Assembly (NCBI RefSeq): GCF_030463565.1
Contig: NC_134660.1
Coordinates: forward strand, 4,477,501-4,541,500
Reading direction: 5' to 3'
DNA from: Pelecanus crispus
Lineage: Eukaryota > Chordata > Aves > Pelecaniformes > Pelecanidae
Length of the DNA stretch: 64,000 bases
Part shown: positions 25,501 through 37,500 of the stretch, in pieces
Layout of the letters: each line of letters starts with the position of its first letter
Numbering within the stretch: position 1 is the first letter of the stretch
Position numbers and translations under genes: made by a program
Notes under the pieces: model-generated
What the model was told of the DNA's origin: nothing
Seen by the model: the letters and a program-made list of their open reading frames with translations, nothing else
The model's database searches: none

Positions 25501-28500
25501 TAGAGAGCACATCCATCATTTTTATGTGTATTTGGGGACCCGTTAAAAAAAAAACTGTGGAGCAAACAAGAAATTTGGGGGAAGGTCTCCCATCGCGTGA
25601 ACAGGGCGTGATGGAAAACGCCTGCACGCAGCCGCGGCTCCCGCGGGCACGGGCCCAGCACCAGCAAAGACGAAACGTCACGTCAGGACCCTCCGAAATC
25701 CCAGCCCAGGCGCTGGGAGGCGGGAGCAGAGCGAGGGGAAATTGCTGCCAGCAGATAAAGCACTAGCGCAGCTGCGGAGGGGAGAAAGGCTGATCTCAAC
25801 CCTGGCTCAATGCACGTCCCACGGTCCTGCCTGCTGCGACGGCCCAGCCCTGCATCCCCCTGGCAATCCCCTGAGCCCTGCATCCCCCCGGCAATCCCCT
25901 GAGCCCTGCATCCCCCCGGCAATCCCCTGACCCCCTGCATCCCCCCGGCAATCCACTGACCCCTGCATCCCCTGACCCCCTGCATCCCCACGGCAATCCC
26001 CTGAGCCCTGCATCCCCCCGGCAATCCCCTGACCCCCTGCATCCCCCCGGCAATCCACTGACCCCTGCATCCCCACGGCAATCCCCTGACCCCCTGCATC
26101 CCCACGGCAATCCACTGACCCCCTGCATCCCCATGGCAATCCCCTGACCCCTGCATCCCCTGAGCCCTGCATCCCCACGGCAATCCCCTGACCCCTGCAT
26201 CCCCACAGCAATCCACTGAGCCCTGCATCCCCACAGCAATCCCCTGACCCCCTGCATCCCCACAGCAATCCCCTGACCCCCTGCATCCCCACAGCAATCC
26301 CCTGACCCCCTGCATCCCCCTGGCAATCCCCTGACCCCCTGCATCCCCAAGGCAATCCCCTGAGCCCTGCATCCCCCCAGCAATCCCCTGAGCCCTGCAT
26401 CCCCAAGGCAATCCCCTGACCCCTGCATCCCCCCAGCAATCCACTGACCCCTGCATCCCCCCGGCAATCCCCTGACCCCAGCATCCCCACAGCAATCCCA
26501 TGACCCCTGCATCCCCACAGCAATCCCATGACCCCTGCATCCCCCCGATAATCCCCTGACCCCTGCATCCCCACAGCAATCCCCTGAGCCCTGCATCCCC
26601 ACGGCAATCCCCTGACCCCCTGCATCCCCACAGCAATCCCCTGAGCCCTGCATCCCCACGGCAATCCCCTGACCCCCTGCATCTGCACAGCAATCCCCTG
26701 AGCCCTGCATCCCCCCGGCAATCCCCTGACCCCCTGCATCCCCCCGGCAATCCCCTGGTCCCCTGCATCCCCCCGATAATCCCCTGACCCCTGCATCCCC
26801 ACAGCAATCCCCTGACCCCTGCATCCCCCCGGCAATCCCCTGGTCCCCAGCATCCCCCCGGCAAGCCCCTGACCCCCTGCATCCCCACGGCAATCCCCTG
26901 GTCCCCAGCATCCCCCCGGCCATCCCCTGACCCCCAGCATCCCCACGGCAATCCACTGACCCCTGCATCCCCACGGCAATCCACTGACCCCTGCATCCCC
27001 ACGGCAATCCCCTGACCCCCTGCATCCCCCCAGCAATCCACTGACCCCCAGCATCCCCACGGCAATCCCCTGACCCCCTGCATCCCCCCGGCAATCCACT
27101 GACCCCTGCATCCCCCCGGCAATCCCCTGACCCCCTGCATCCCCCTGGCAATCCCCTGGTCCCCAGCATCCCCCTGGCAATCCCCTGGTCCCCAGCATCC
27201 CCCCGATAATCCCCTGACCCCTGCATCCCCACAGCAATCCCCTGACCCCTGCATCCCCCCGGCAATCCACTGACCCCCTGCATCCCCCCAGCAATCCCCT
27301 GGTCCCCAGCATCCCCCCTGCCATCCCCTGACCCCCTGCATCCCCACGGCAATCCACTGACCCCTGCATCCCCACGGCAATCCCCTGACCCCCTGCATCC
27401 CCCCGGCAATCCACTGACCCCCAGCATCCCCACAGCAATCCACTGACCCCCAGCATCCCCCCAGCAATCCCCTGACCCCCTGCATCCCCACGGCAATCCC
27501 CTGACCCCCTGCATCCCCACGGCAATCCCCTGAGCCCTGCATCCCCCTGGCAATCCCCTGACCCCCTGCATCACCGAGGGTCACCCCAGCACATGAATCC
27601 ATCTCAAAACCTGTATAAACAAGTAAACCCAGGACATTACACTGGGACACGTTGTTCCAGCTGACGTGTCATTTTTAAAAGATACTTTATTTCTTCAAAT
27701 GGGTGTTTCTAAGCTAAAAAGCCACCCCTGGGCTTCGCTCAGCCACTTCTTGCCCCAACACCCCAGCAAAAAGCTGCCCAAAGCAGCACATCAGCAAGAT
27801 GACTTTTGTTGGGCTTTTGTTTCAAAAGCGACCCGTTTTTTTTCCACCACAAGCATTCACCAGAAGTCAAAGCGAACTCATGGGCCCCGCTATATTTAGG
27901 CTTGGTTTGCTTTGGTTTTTTGCCATTGTATGAATTTTTTGGGCTGAAAAGGTTCTCATTTCCTATTCCCCCCGCAACCTCACCCTGCCCCAGCTATGTT
28001 GTTACAGGCAGCTCCGGCACATTCGAGCAACAAACGTCTTGGCTCAGGGAACTTTCCTAACTTGTCTCTGAAAGGAAAGAAGAAATGGAGGAAGACAGAC
28101 ACCCCCATTTCATTTCAGAGCTTCAGCATCGACCCGGCTCCAGAAAAGAAATGATGTAAAAGGCCCGGTCCCCAGCCAAGATGACATCAGTGATGACCTC
28201 AAACAAACAAAAGCGAAGCCCGTTCGTATGGCAGTCTCCAGGGAGCAGACTCTACGCACGTGCAACAGAAGAAGGCAATGACTGGAAGAAGAAACACTTA
28301 ATTTCTCGGAAAATATTTTTCAAATCATGGCAAATGAGAAAATAAGCAAAAATTCAGACAGGGCCGGTTTGGGCTGGCTGAAGCTCAGGTCCCTTAAAGC
28401 GGTGCTGGTGTCTCCCCAACTGGAGCTGGCTTGATCCCGACCTGGCTACCAGGAGACAGCTCGTCCCCCACCAAACACCCATCGCACCGTGCCAGCGTCA

Positions 28501-31500
28501 CCCACGGCATCACCCAGCCCACCGCCCTCCCCTTCCCGCATGCAGCGAGGGGTGGTGCAACCCACCCCCAGCGCCGGGGCTGGGCTCTTGAAGCACTTCT
28601 GGGGTGATGCAGCATCAGTGCCCCAACCTGCTGGACCCAAGTACCAGCGCTCGGGCAGGATGAGGCCTCCCTGGGTCACAGGCTGCGCCGCAAGGAGCCG
28701 AACACCGGCACTGTGGTGCTAGGAATAGAAAAAGCTGTTCTAGTGCGAGCACCGCCGCGGCCATTAGCACCAGGGGTCAGCAACGGGACATCCTTCTCCG
28801 CTTATCTGCTAACCCGGCTTTGTAAAAAAATTAATAGCGTGTTGGAGAAGCCCTGGAGCCAGCCCCAGGAGTCGGTCTGAGGGTGCTCAGTGCCGCGCTG
28901 GGGCTGTGCAGCATCACGCAAGGGCGATGCTCGACGCAGCCCCGCAGCGGCACGGTGCTCAGAGGAAGCTGTCCAGACTGGGGGGCGCAGCCCCAGGGCC
29001 GGAAAAGCACAAAATATCATTTTACTCTAAAAAGAGAAGAGCTGGAGGTAGGAAATTATAGGCTAAGGGTTTTGGGCTGCCCCCACACCCCACGGGCAGC
29101 TCAGCCCACGGCCCCTTTGCTCGAAGCAGGCAGAAGAGGGCACCAAATGTGTCCTCCTGGGTCCCTGCTGAGTCCTGGAGGAATGGGAAAGCTTTAGCAC
29201 CAGCTCGGCCCTCGCACCTCCCCAGCGCTTCCATCTTCTCCCCTGGCAAAAACTGCCGTGCACGGACGGCGGGGAGCCGCTCCCAGCGAGGCTGGAGCCG
29301 GGGGGAACAACCAGCACGAGCTCAGCACACGTCAACAAAGGCACATGCTGGCCTTCACCCAAGATACACTTTTCTTTCACTTATTTGTAAGGAATTTGGG
29401 GCTGTCTTGACCCCCGTTGGTGTCCCTGCCACTGGCAGTGGCGCTCGGACCGGCCCCTGATGCACTGAAAGGAGCTTTCAGCCTCCCTGACCCCAGCCTC
29501 CGGCACGGCCAAGCCCGACGGCCTTCGACGCCTATGGAGGAAACAGCTCCCCAGGGAACAGCCAGCCTTTTTTTGTATGGTGATGCTTGCTTCTGCCAAA
29601 TCCGGGCTCTTCCCAACCATGTCCCAGCTGCTGCTTGTGGAGAAACCTCCGAAACGTGGCTGCAGGGGCCATGCCGCAGAGCACCAGCCTGGCTGCAGCT
29701 GGCTCCAGCTCCACCAGCGATGCTCAGCACCGAAACCAAGCGCTCGAGTGAACTCTCCCTGCTCCCACCCAGCTGCGGAGTTGGGCGGGATGGGGTGAGT
29801 TTGTATCGATGAATCCCTTCTCCCAACCTGGTATCCCGCAGAGCAGCCCTCACAGGAGGCAGCACCAGAGGAGCATCCCAGCGGGACTGGGAATGTCCCC
29901 GTCCCTTCCAGGGCCCCCCCTCTCCTGCACTGCCATGGCACAGCTACGGATGACTCCTTTCAGAGATGCTCCTCGAGTTTTTGCACCCACCCGTGGACCT
30001 GAAACCCCACCACCCCAATCACCCTCCAGCTATGGAAACCCAACCACGGCAAACACCGGCAGGTCCTTCCTAAAGAGGAGCTGCCCGCTGGCATGGGATG
30101 AAGAGCACTGGAAAATGCAACTGCTGGATGCTCTGCCTGCAATCACCAAAATGAAACCAAGGCTGGATCTGACGAGCGCTGGGGTAGGCACCCTGCGCAC
30201 CCCATGCCTCTCCCTCCTGCACCCTACATCCTTTGAGCAGGGCCAGCACAGAGCAGCTCTGCTCCGTCGTGTCCTGCTCCTCCTCCTCCTCCTCCTCTGC
30301 GGAGGAACTGTGAAAGCACAGAATCATACAATCGTTTAGGTTGGAAAAGCCCTTTAAGATCATCCAATCCAACCATTAATCTAACGCTACCAACTCCACC
30401 ACTAAACCAATTAAGGGCAGAGTCATAATTAATTTCGTGTGTCCTGGCTTGGTGGCTGGATTATTTTTTAATGAAAGTAAAAACTAGGAATCATTAAGGT
30501 TGGAAAGGAGCTCTAAGATCATCAGCCCAACCATCAACCCAACACCCCCATGCCCACTAAACCATGTCCCAGAGTGCCACATCTACACGGTTTTTGAACA
30601 CTTCCAGGGATGGGGACTCCCCCACCTCTCTGGGCAGCCTGTTCCAATGCTTGACCACTCTTTCTGTGAAGAAATTTTTCCTAATATCCAATCTAAACCT
30701 CCCCTGGCACAGCTTGAGGCCATTCCCTCTCATCCTACCGCTAACTACTTGGGAGAAGAGCCCAACACCCCCTCCCTGCCCCCTCCTGTCAGGCAGCTGT
30801 AGGGAGCGATCAGGTCTCCCCTCAGCCTCCTCTTCTCCAGGCTGAACACCCCCAGATCCCTCAGCCGCTCCCCACCAGCCCTGTGCTCCAGACCCTTCAC
30901 CAGCTTCATTGCCCTTTTCTGAACACGCCCCAGCACCTCAATGTCCTTCTTGTATTGAGGGGCCCAAAACTGGACCCAGCATTCCAGGTACAGCCTCACC
31001 AGTGCCGAGTACAGGGGGACGATCCCTGCCCTGCTCCTGCTGGCCACACTACTCCTGACACAAGCCAGGATGCTGTTGGCTGCCTTGGCCACCTGGGCAC
31101 ACTGCTGGCTCATGTTCAGCAAAGTGAAACCCCACGCTTTCAGCAGGGATGAAGACAGCAGTCACCTGGACGCTGCCTCTGGCTTACTGGTGTGAGTGTG
31201 GAAACCCGCTGGTGCTACGAGGCAGCACGATGGTGGGGATGGTGGGGAGCTGGGGGCCATGAGCGGGACGCTGGCTCTGCCCGCAGAAATGCTCTGCTCT
31301 CCCACGTGGGAAATACCGGGATGCTCACGCTCCGGCACACTGGGAGAAATCTGCCTTGGCACCAGCGGCTGAATGCTGCAGAGATGGAGAAGCTGTGACC
31401 CTCTGGGGCAGTCCTCAAGGGAGTTTTACACCCCACCCCTGGCTCCAGATTCTCTTTTTTTTTTTAATTAAAAAACCCAAGTTTTTAGCCAGCAGAAAGT

Positions 31501-34500
31501 CTGAATTGAAGGGAACTCAGCTCAACCCTTCCCACAACAGCTTTACCACCGCACAGCAAATAAGGAAAGCTTTGCAGCCTACAATTTTGGGGAACGTGGG
31601 CAGCACCGGATGAGAGAGATGAAAGGCAACGGGGACGGGGAGGCTCCAGGGGACAGAGATGGCCATCAGTGCTGGTAGATGCAAAAAGCCCTATGGCACA
31701 GCACGGACGGGCATCCTCAGCACCACCCTGCCCCTGAGCACATCCCAGCCCGGCCACCCACACCAGGACACCCAGAGCACCCCTGCTCCATTGCATTTGT
31801 CACCCTCCCGTTGCCGGCAACAAATGCAGGGGGGCAAATTTAAGGGAGGGCTGAACCTACGGCTGGACCCCAGCAACTCCAGGGCTCTGGCCACAATTTC
31901 ATCCGACCGCAGTCAAAAGCAAACGCTAGCCCTGGCAGCGCCGCTCCGGCTCCGTGCCCGCACCCCCTGCCACCCCCGGCTCCTCTGCGAGGCTCGTCGC
32001 AGCACCCATCATCAGCTCCGGGGCTGCAGCGGGGCTCAGCCCCATCCTGCAGCCACCCTGGCCAAGGCGCTCCCTGCCCAGTGCTCTCGCTTGGGATCGC
32101 CCTTTATTTTGGGTGTCCCAAAAAACCCAGCTCCAAGCCCCTCGTGCAGGAGGCTGAGCATGCACGGAGCATCGAGGACGATCCCATCCTCAAGGGTTTC
32201 TGCACCTCAGACACAGCCACAGATGTGGTTTGGTCCAAGCCACCCGGCAAAGGCAGCAAATCCTTGAAGCACAGCGTGGTGCTCCAGCCGCGGCAGCAAA
32301 CCGGGCTCCATCGGGGCTCTGAGACCCAGGAGCTCCTCGGGGGCTGCAGAGCCCAGTGTGAGGAAAGAGAGCCTGCTAACAAACACCGTCCTTTGGATTT
32401 GTGAGCCCGTGCAAAAGCTTTACCCGTAACATCCTGCAGCAAGAAATCTGTCACTTGCGTGCTGCACGAAGAAATCTCCTCCTTTCAGCCTGAACCTTCT
32501 GGTTTCATGGGCTCTCACCCACTGGAAACCAGGGCGCGGCAGCCCCAAGCCACCTACTCCAAACCGCCGGCTTTTCAGCCCGTTATTGCTGCCCGAGGGC
32601 GAGCGGCGGCTCCGAAACCCACGCCGGAAGAAAAGCTGTGGGAAGCGCAGCTCGCTCACAATAAACAAGGTGGGGATGCACCAAGCTCCGGGGGAAGATC
32701 AGCAACAGAGAAGCAAAACCCCCTGGAATAAAAAACAACCGAAAAAGAACAAAAAAGTGTTGCTCACTGAATACAGGAGGGTTTCAGCCTACAGAGTGAG
32801 CCCTGCAGGAGGGGAGGGAACTGCACGGACGGGGAGAGACCCAGCCCCAACATTCACCCTCCGGTGACGTTTGGGAGTGCAGGTCCCCAGGGCTGCACCC
32901 CAGCACCGCGCCCAGCTGGCTGCGCCGACGGATGCTGCAGGGGCACACAAAAGCCCCTGGCTCCATCTTAAATTCCGTATTATTGGATGAAATATTGCTC
33001 TGGAGCAAAACTCCCTTCCTGGAAAGAAGCGCCCGGCGTTGCCGCCACTGGCATCCGTGCCCCCCGCAGCCAGCCCAGGCGTGGCCGACGCCACCCCCAA
33101 GGTCTCGGCACGGAGAAGAGCGAAAGCACGGCCGCTGCCATAAAGAGCAGCAAATTTGGGCCTGAGGAAGGAGCCTGCGTGTCCCGCTGAGGCCTGGGAA
33201 AGGGAAGCGCTGATAAGAAAAGCTGCGGCTGTGCCCGTGCGAGCTCCCGACAGCAGAGCTGGGGCATCCCCGCTGCCATCGGCCACGGGCTACGAGGGCA
33301 GCCCCAGCCCGCGGCCGCTCCACCTCACCCCCGAGCTGCTTCTGGGCATCGATAAACTCTCCACACCACTTTAAAGAGGAACTTCGGATTAAAAAAAAAA
33401 ATAAAAGGGAAGGAAACGCAGACAGTATCAGCAGCCTCAGGGCATGCTGCGAGCTTCTGGCTCCGACGGGGGCACTGGCACCGCTCCCATCTGCTCCAGA
33501 AGGGATGGCAGGCACCAACCCCACCTCTGACACTCCTAAATTCGAGGTTTGCAGCCACCAGCGATGCTGCCCCACGGCCCGCAGGCTCCTCCGGGCCCAG
33601 CACGTCCCCGGGGCTCAGCCGGGGCCAGGCTCAGCCAGCAGCAGCTCTGGGCGCTCCAAGCGCCAAACCCCAGAATAAAAGAGGGCGCCTGTTGTTTTGG
33701 TTTGCTGTTTAAAAATAAACCGCAGGGAATAAGGAGCAGATCTCTTGTTACAGGGAAGAAAGCGAAGCTCCTGATGGCCTGGCCGGGGGTGTGAAGCGCC
33801 AGGACCTGCACCTGGAGCAGAGAACCTCCTCTTGGCTCGCCCAGCAGCGCCGAGAGAAGCCGCTGCTTACACGGCGGGAGCCGGACGAGGCGAGCTCCTT
33901 ACTCGGCCGCGACCAGGAAGGCTACCCACCACCCTGCTTACTCTCTGCTGCCTCACACGGATTTTGGATGGGGTCCGCACACTGCATTTCAGCCCCTCTG
34001 CACACATCAGTAAGTCCATCCTCCCCGCACCCTGCCCAGGACGCAGAGAAATAAATGTTCTCCATGGGGGATGCTTGCCCACGGGCAGCTCAAGCGACTT
34101 GCCCGCGGCCGTGGTAGGGGACAAGGGGGCCGGGAGCCCCAGCACCCACCCTCCCGTACCCAGCAAAGGGTGGAAGGATGTAAGTTTTCCCCAAATTTCC
34201 CCCAGACCCTCTCCAGGCTCCAGCCCCACAGCAGCTGCACACAGCCAGAGGTGGAAATCCCAGGTTTGCCAACTCCCCGGGAATGCAGGGAGAGGACGGC
34301 AGTGGCATCCACCCAACGGGCTCCAGCCGGGCATGGAGGAGTGCGATGGACCCCCTGAGAGCACAGCGGGGAGCGGCAAAGGACAGGGGTCCCCCGGCTG
34401 CTGCCGGCCAGACGATCCCCCCCAGGGCGCGGGGGGCTCCCCACGAACGTCCCGCTCCACATACGTCTTCTCACCCAGCCACAAAATCCTGGCAGCGGCA

Positions 34501-37500
34501 GCCTCGGCCATGTCGCAGGGACCGCTCTGGCCCCGGCTCGTCTGACCGCCCCCAATTTGCTCGCCCCGAAGCATCGCCCACCAGCGCCGCGGGTCCCCCC
34601 CGGCCAGCAAATCCGTGGCCACGTCCAGGGGCGTGATGTGACGTGCGGGACAGCCCCGACACGTGTCCCCGTAGACATGCTTCCAGCAGAGCTGGCTGAA
34701 AACTACCAAATTTTTCAACACTACTAAAGAAACTCCCCCCAAAAAAAGAAGTTAAAAAAAAACATCCAGAGATTTTTCCTCCCTTGTTTCTCCAGCACCA
34801 TTCCTGATATTAACACCCCGACCGGCACCATCAGTGGCTCGGGACTGGGGATCCCCCTTTCTCAGCAAGACCAAGCACATCAGCGCAGCAAGGACCAGGC
34901 CCCTGGTGTCCCACAGATGCTTTTTTTTTTTTTTTTTAAAATTAAAATGATGTTTAACGTGAAGCTTTTCTCACCGGCTGCTCTTTGCTTGCCTCGTGCC
35001 TAGCACTCACGGGCAAGACCGGGGTAAATGGGGTTGTTCCCTGCAGAGCCCCAAGTCCCGGTGTCTGGATTCAGGCGGAGGAAAGGGCTCGATCTCTCCA
35101 TTCCTGATCTCAGCACCATCCTGGAAATGCGCTGTTTTACACCAAAAATCCCATTTCCATCCCTACTGCGACGGCACGAGGTGCAGCGCAGGACTGAGCT
35201 CGCCAGGATGGGGCTGAAGGGAGCATCACGCCTGAAAAACCCCCTGTGCCCCCTGCAAACAGCCAAGCCTTCGCTCCAGGGCTGAAGAATACTCCCAAGA
35301 ATTTGCAAGTCAATCCACTAATCATTTTCTAATCCTTAATTAATTAAAGATGGGTCCTTTAAGAAAAAAGAGCATCGGTGTGGGTCTCTTTTGGGCTCCG
35401 AGCAATCTTAAGAATGAGAAAAATGTCGATGCTCCGCAGCCTCGGCACAGTTCAAATTAATTAAAATCCTGCTCCTCGGCCGCACGTGAAGAACAAAATT
35501 CTACAAACGGCTTGAAAAAAAAATTTCGAGGAAATCGCTGGGGCGGGATGGGCTGCGAGGGCGGCCGCCGCCCGCGCCCCCACTCCCACCCGAGAATGGG
35601 CCACGCGTGCCGGAGCCGGGCAGGGTGCGATGCACCGGCGAGCAGCGCCGGGACCTCCGGCAGAGCTGCCGACGCAGGCGGCGGCCCCTCGCTGCCCTTC
35701 CCCGAGCACCCGCCGAGGTATCGGAGCCACAGTCTCCCGCTACAGATTTATCAGCCGGAAAAGATGATTAGCAGACAGCAATTATACCACCGCAGCAGCC
35801 ATTTGCTTTCCTGTCGGGGCAAAGTTTCCCCAGAGAATATTTAAGAGGGAAGGCTTGAGCCTGCCTCTGCCCTGCAGGGAAAGGGGCGAAATCCAGCCAG
35901 AAATAAAGCCGAAGAGAGAAACCTGCAACGTGGCTTTAACCACCACCGGGACCGCACGCCTGGAAACATCTTGTGTGCCGGCAAGGGGTCCCGGGCAGCA
36001 CCTTCGCGTGGGAAACCTCCCGGGGCCACCGCGCTGCCCTGGGCGGCTTTGGGGAAAGGGGACAGTTTTGCACAGAACGCTAAAAATCTCTTCCTTTCCA
36101 TTCTTGTAATTCTTGCGCAAGCAGCCGTCCCTCTCCCCGCCGCATCGTCCCCGTCCCGCCCGGCTGGCTGCTGAGGCCGCAAGCGTGCCGGGGGCGGCCA
36201 GGTCCCCGGCTGTCCCCTGCGCCCTGCCAGCCATGGAGCACTGTGCTTTTAGCGGCGAAGCCGACATCTCCTTTCCCCTTTCCTGCTCCCAAATAATCCA
36301 AAGAAGATTGAGTTATAATTTCTTGGAGCTGCATTTGCCGTACAACGAGCTATTTCCATTGCAAAGAGGAAAATGGGGAGGGAGCTTCATGCAAAGGCTG
36401 CTCTGTTTGTTTTACAGGCTGTAAATTCTTCCCCGGGTTCCCTTCACCCCCTCCCCTCGCCGCAAAGCCGACACGGCAGCTCCGCGTGGTCCCGCACGGG
36501 CACCGGACGGGTGGAGACGCTGATCCAAAGCACCGGCACGGCCACGTCCCCGCACGGACGCGGGGACCTCACCCCGCCTGCCGCCACGGCGGGACGGGAG
36601 CCGCTGCCTCGGTTTCCCCAAGGCAGGCGCGTGGGTGCTCGAGCGATGCTGCAGAGATGGGGCAGCCAGCGGCGACATCCCACCGAGGAGCCACAAACCT
36701 CCTGCCAGAAGCCCCGCTCCAGCTTCCCGGCTGTCCCAGAGGCAAGGATTTGGCAGGAACCCCTCGAGGAAGTGTCGGCTCCCCAGGGAAAGCAACGCTG
36801 TCTGCTGCGCCAGCCCTCGACGCCCCCGCCGAGAGCAGACCTGCAAAGAGCGCTTGCTCGAGGGACGCTGGGCACTAACCCACCCCGATCCCAAAATCCC
36901 AGCGAGGATCCTTCCTGAGCTGCAAAGCCAGCCTGGAGCTGGGCGACCTTGGATGCGGCACCTCCTTCGGAGCCACCCCTTGCCCCCTCCGCGTGCCGGG
37001 TCTGAGCCGGCGGCGATGCTGGGAAAAAGCAGCGGAAAATTGGGGATGGGTGGGGGGAAGAACGGAGGGTTTGCACCCCCTCGCCGGCGGGATGCTCGGC
37101 GGGAGCAGCGCAGCACCGCGGGCTGGAGGCGGCTCAAAGCCGCCTTGTTCCTCGCCCTGCGCCGGCACGGGGTCGGCAGCCACCGCGCTCCCGCCTCGCC
37201 GTGCCGCCACGAACCGCCGGGACAGAGGTGCCTCTGTCCTCGGGCAGGCAAGGGGGACTCGGGATCCCACCGACATTTTTCAGGGCAAAGCAGCCAGAAT
37301 CAGTCCTTACAGGCAGCTGAGCCCTGCTGAAATCAAGCAACCTCCTTAAAACCCGCAAAAGGCGGAATTCATGGCCCTCAAGGAAATTATGGGGCGGTTT
37401 AAAGGGAATTCAGCTGCCGAACGCTGGGGGTTCGGCCGAGGCATCTCCAAGTGGCAGCAAACCCTGGCTCCCCTCTCCTGCACGGGGTCTCCTTCCTCAT

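Noticed and set aside
25846-27572. CRISPR-like array of regularly spaced repeats
   Set aside because: The units are contiguous with no unique spacers, and the DNA is clearly avian nuclear; it is a minisatellite.
25683-27650. Three overlapping minus-strand frames of 572-655 codons with glycine-rich repeats
   Set aside because: They are translations of the 28-29 bp minisatellite in all three phases; the G-rich strand has no stops and the unit is not a multiple of three in most copies. They lie in an intron.
30745-31122. 125-codon minus-strand frame with reverse-transcriptase-like residues as a host gene
   Set aside because: It is the C-terminal remnant of a CR1 element, followed by the CR1 3' UTR.
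36412-37330. Overlapping frames of 181-279 codons in MRC2 intron 1
   Set aside because: GC-rich artefacts on both strands with no similarity that I can recognise and no exon-type borders.
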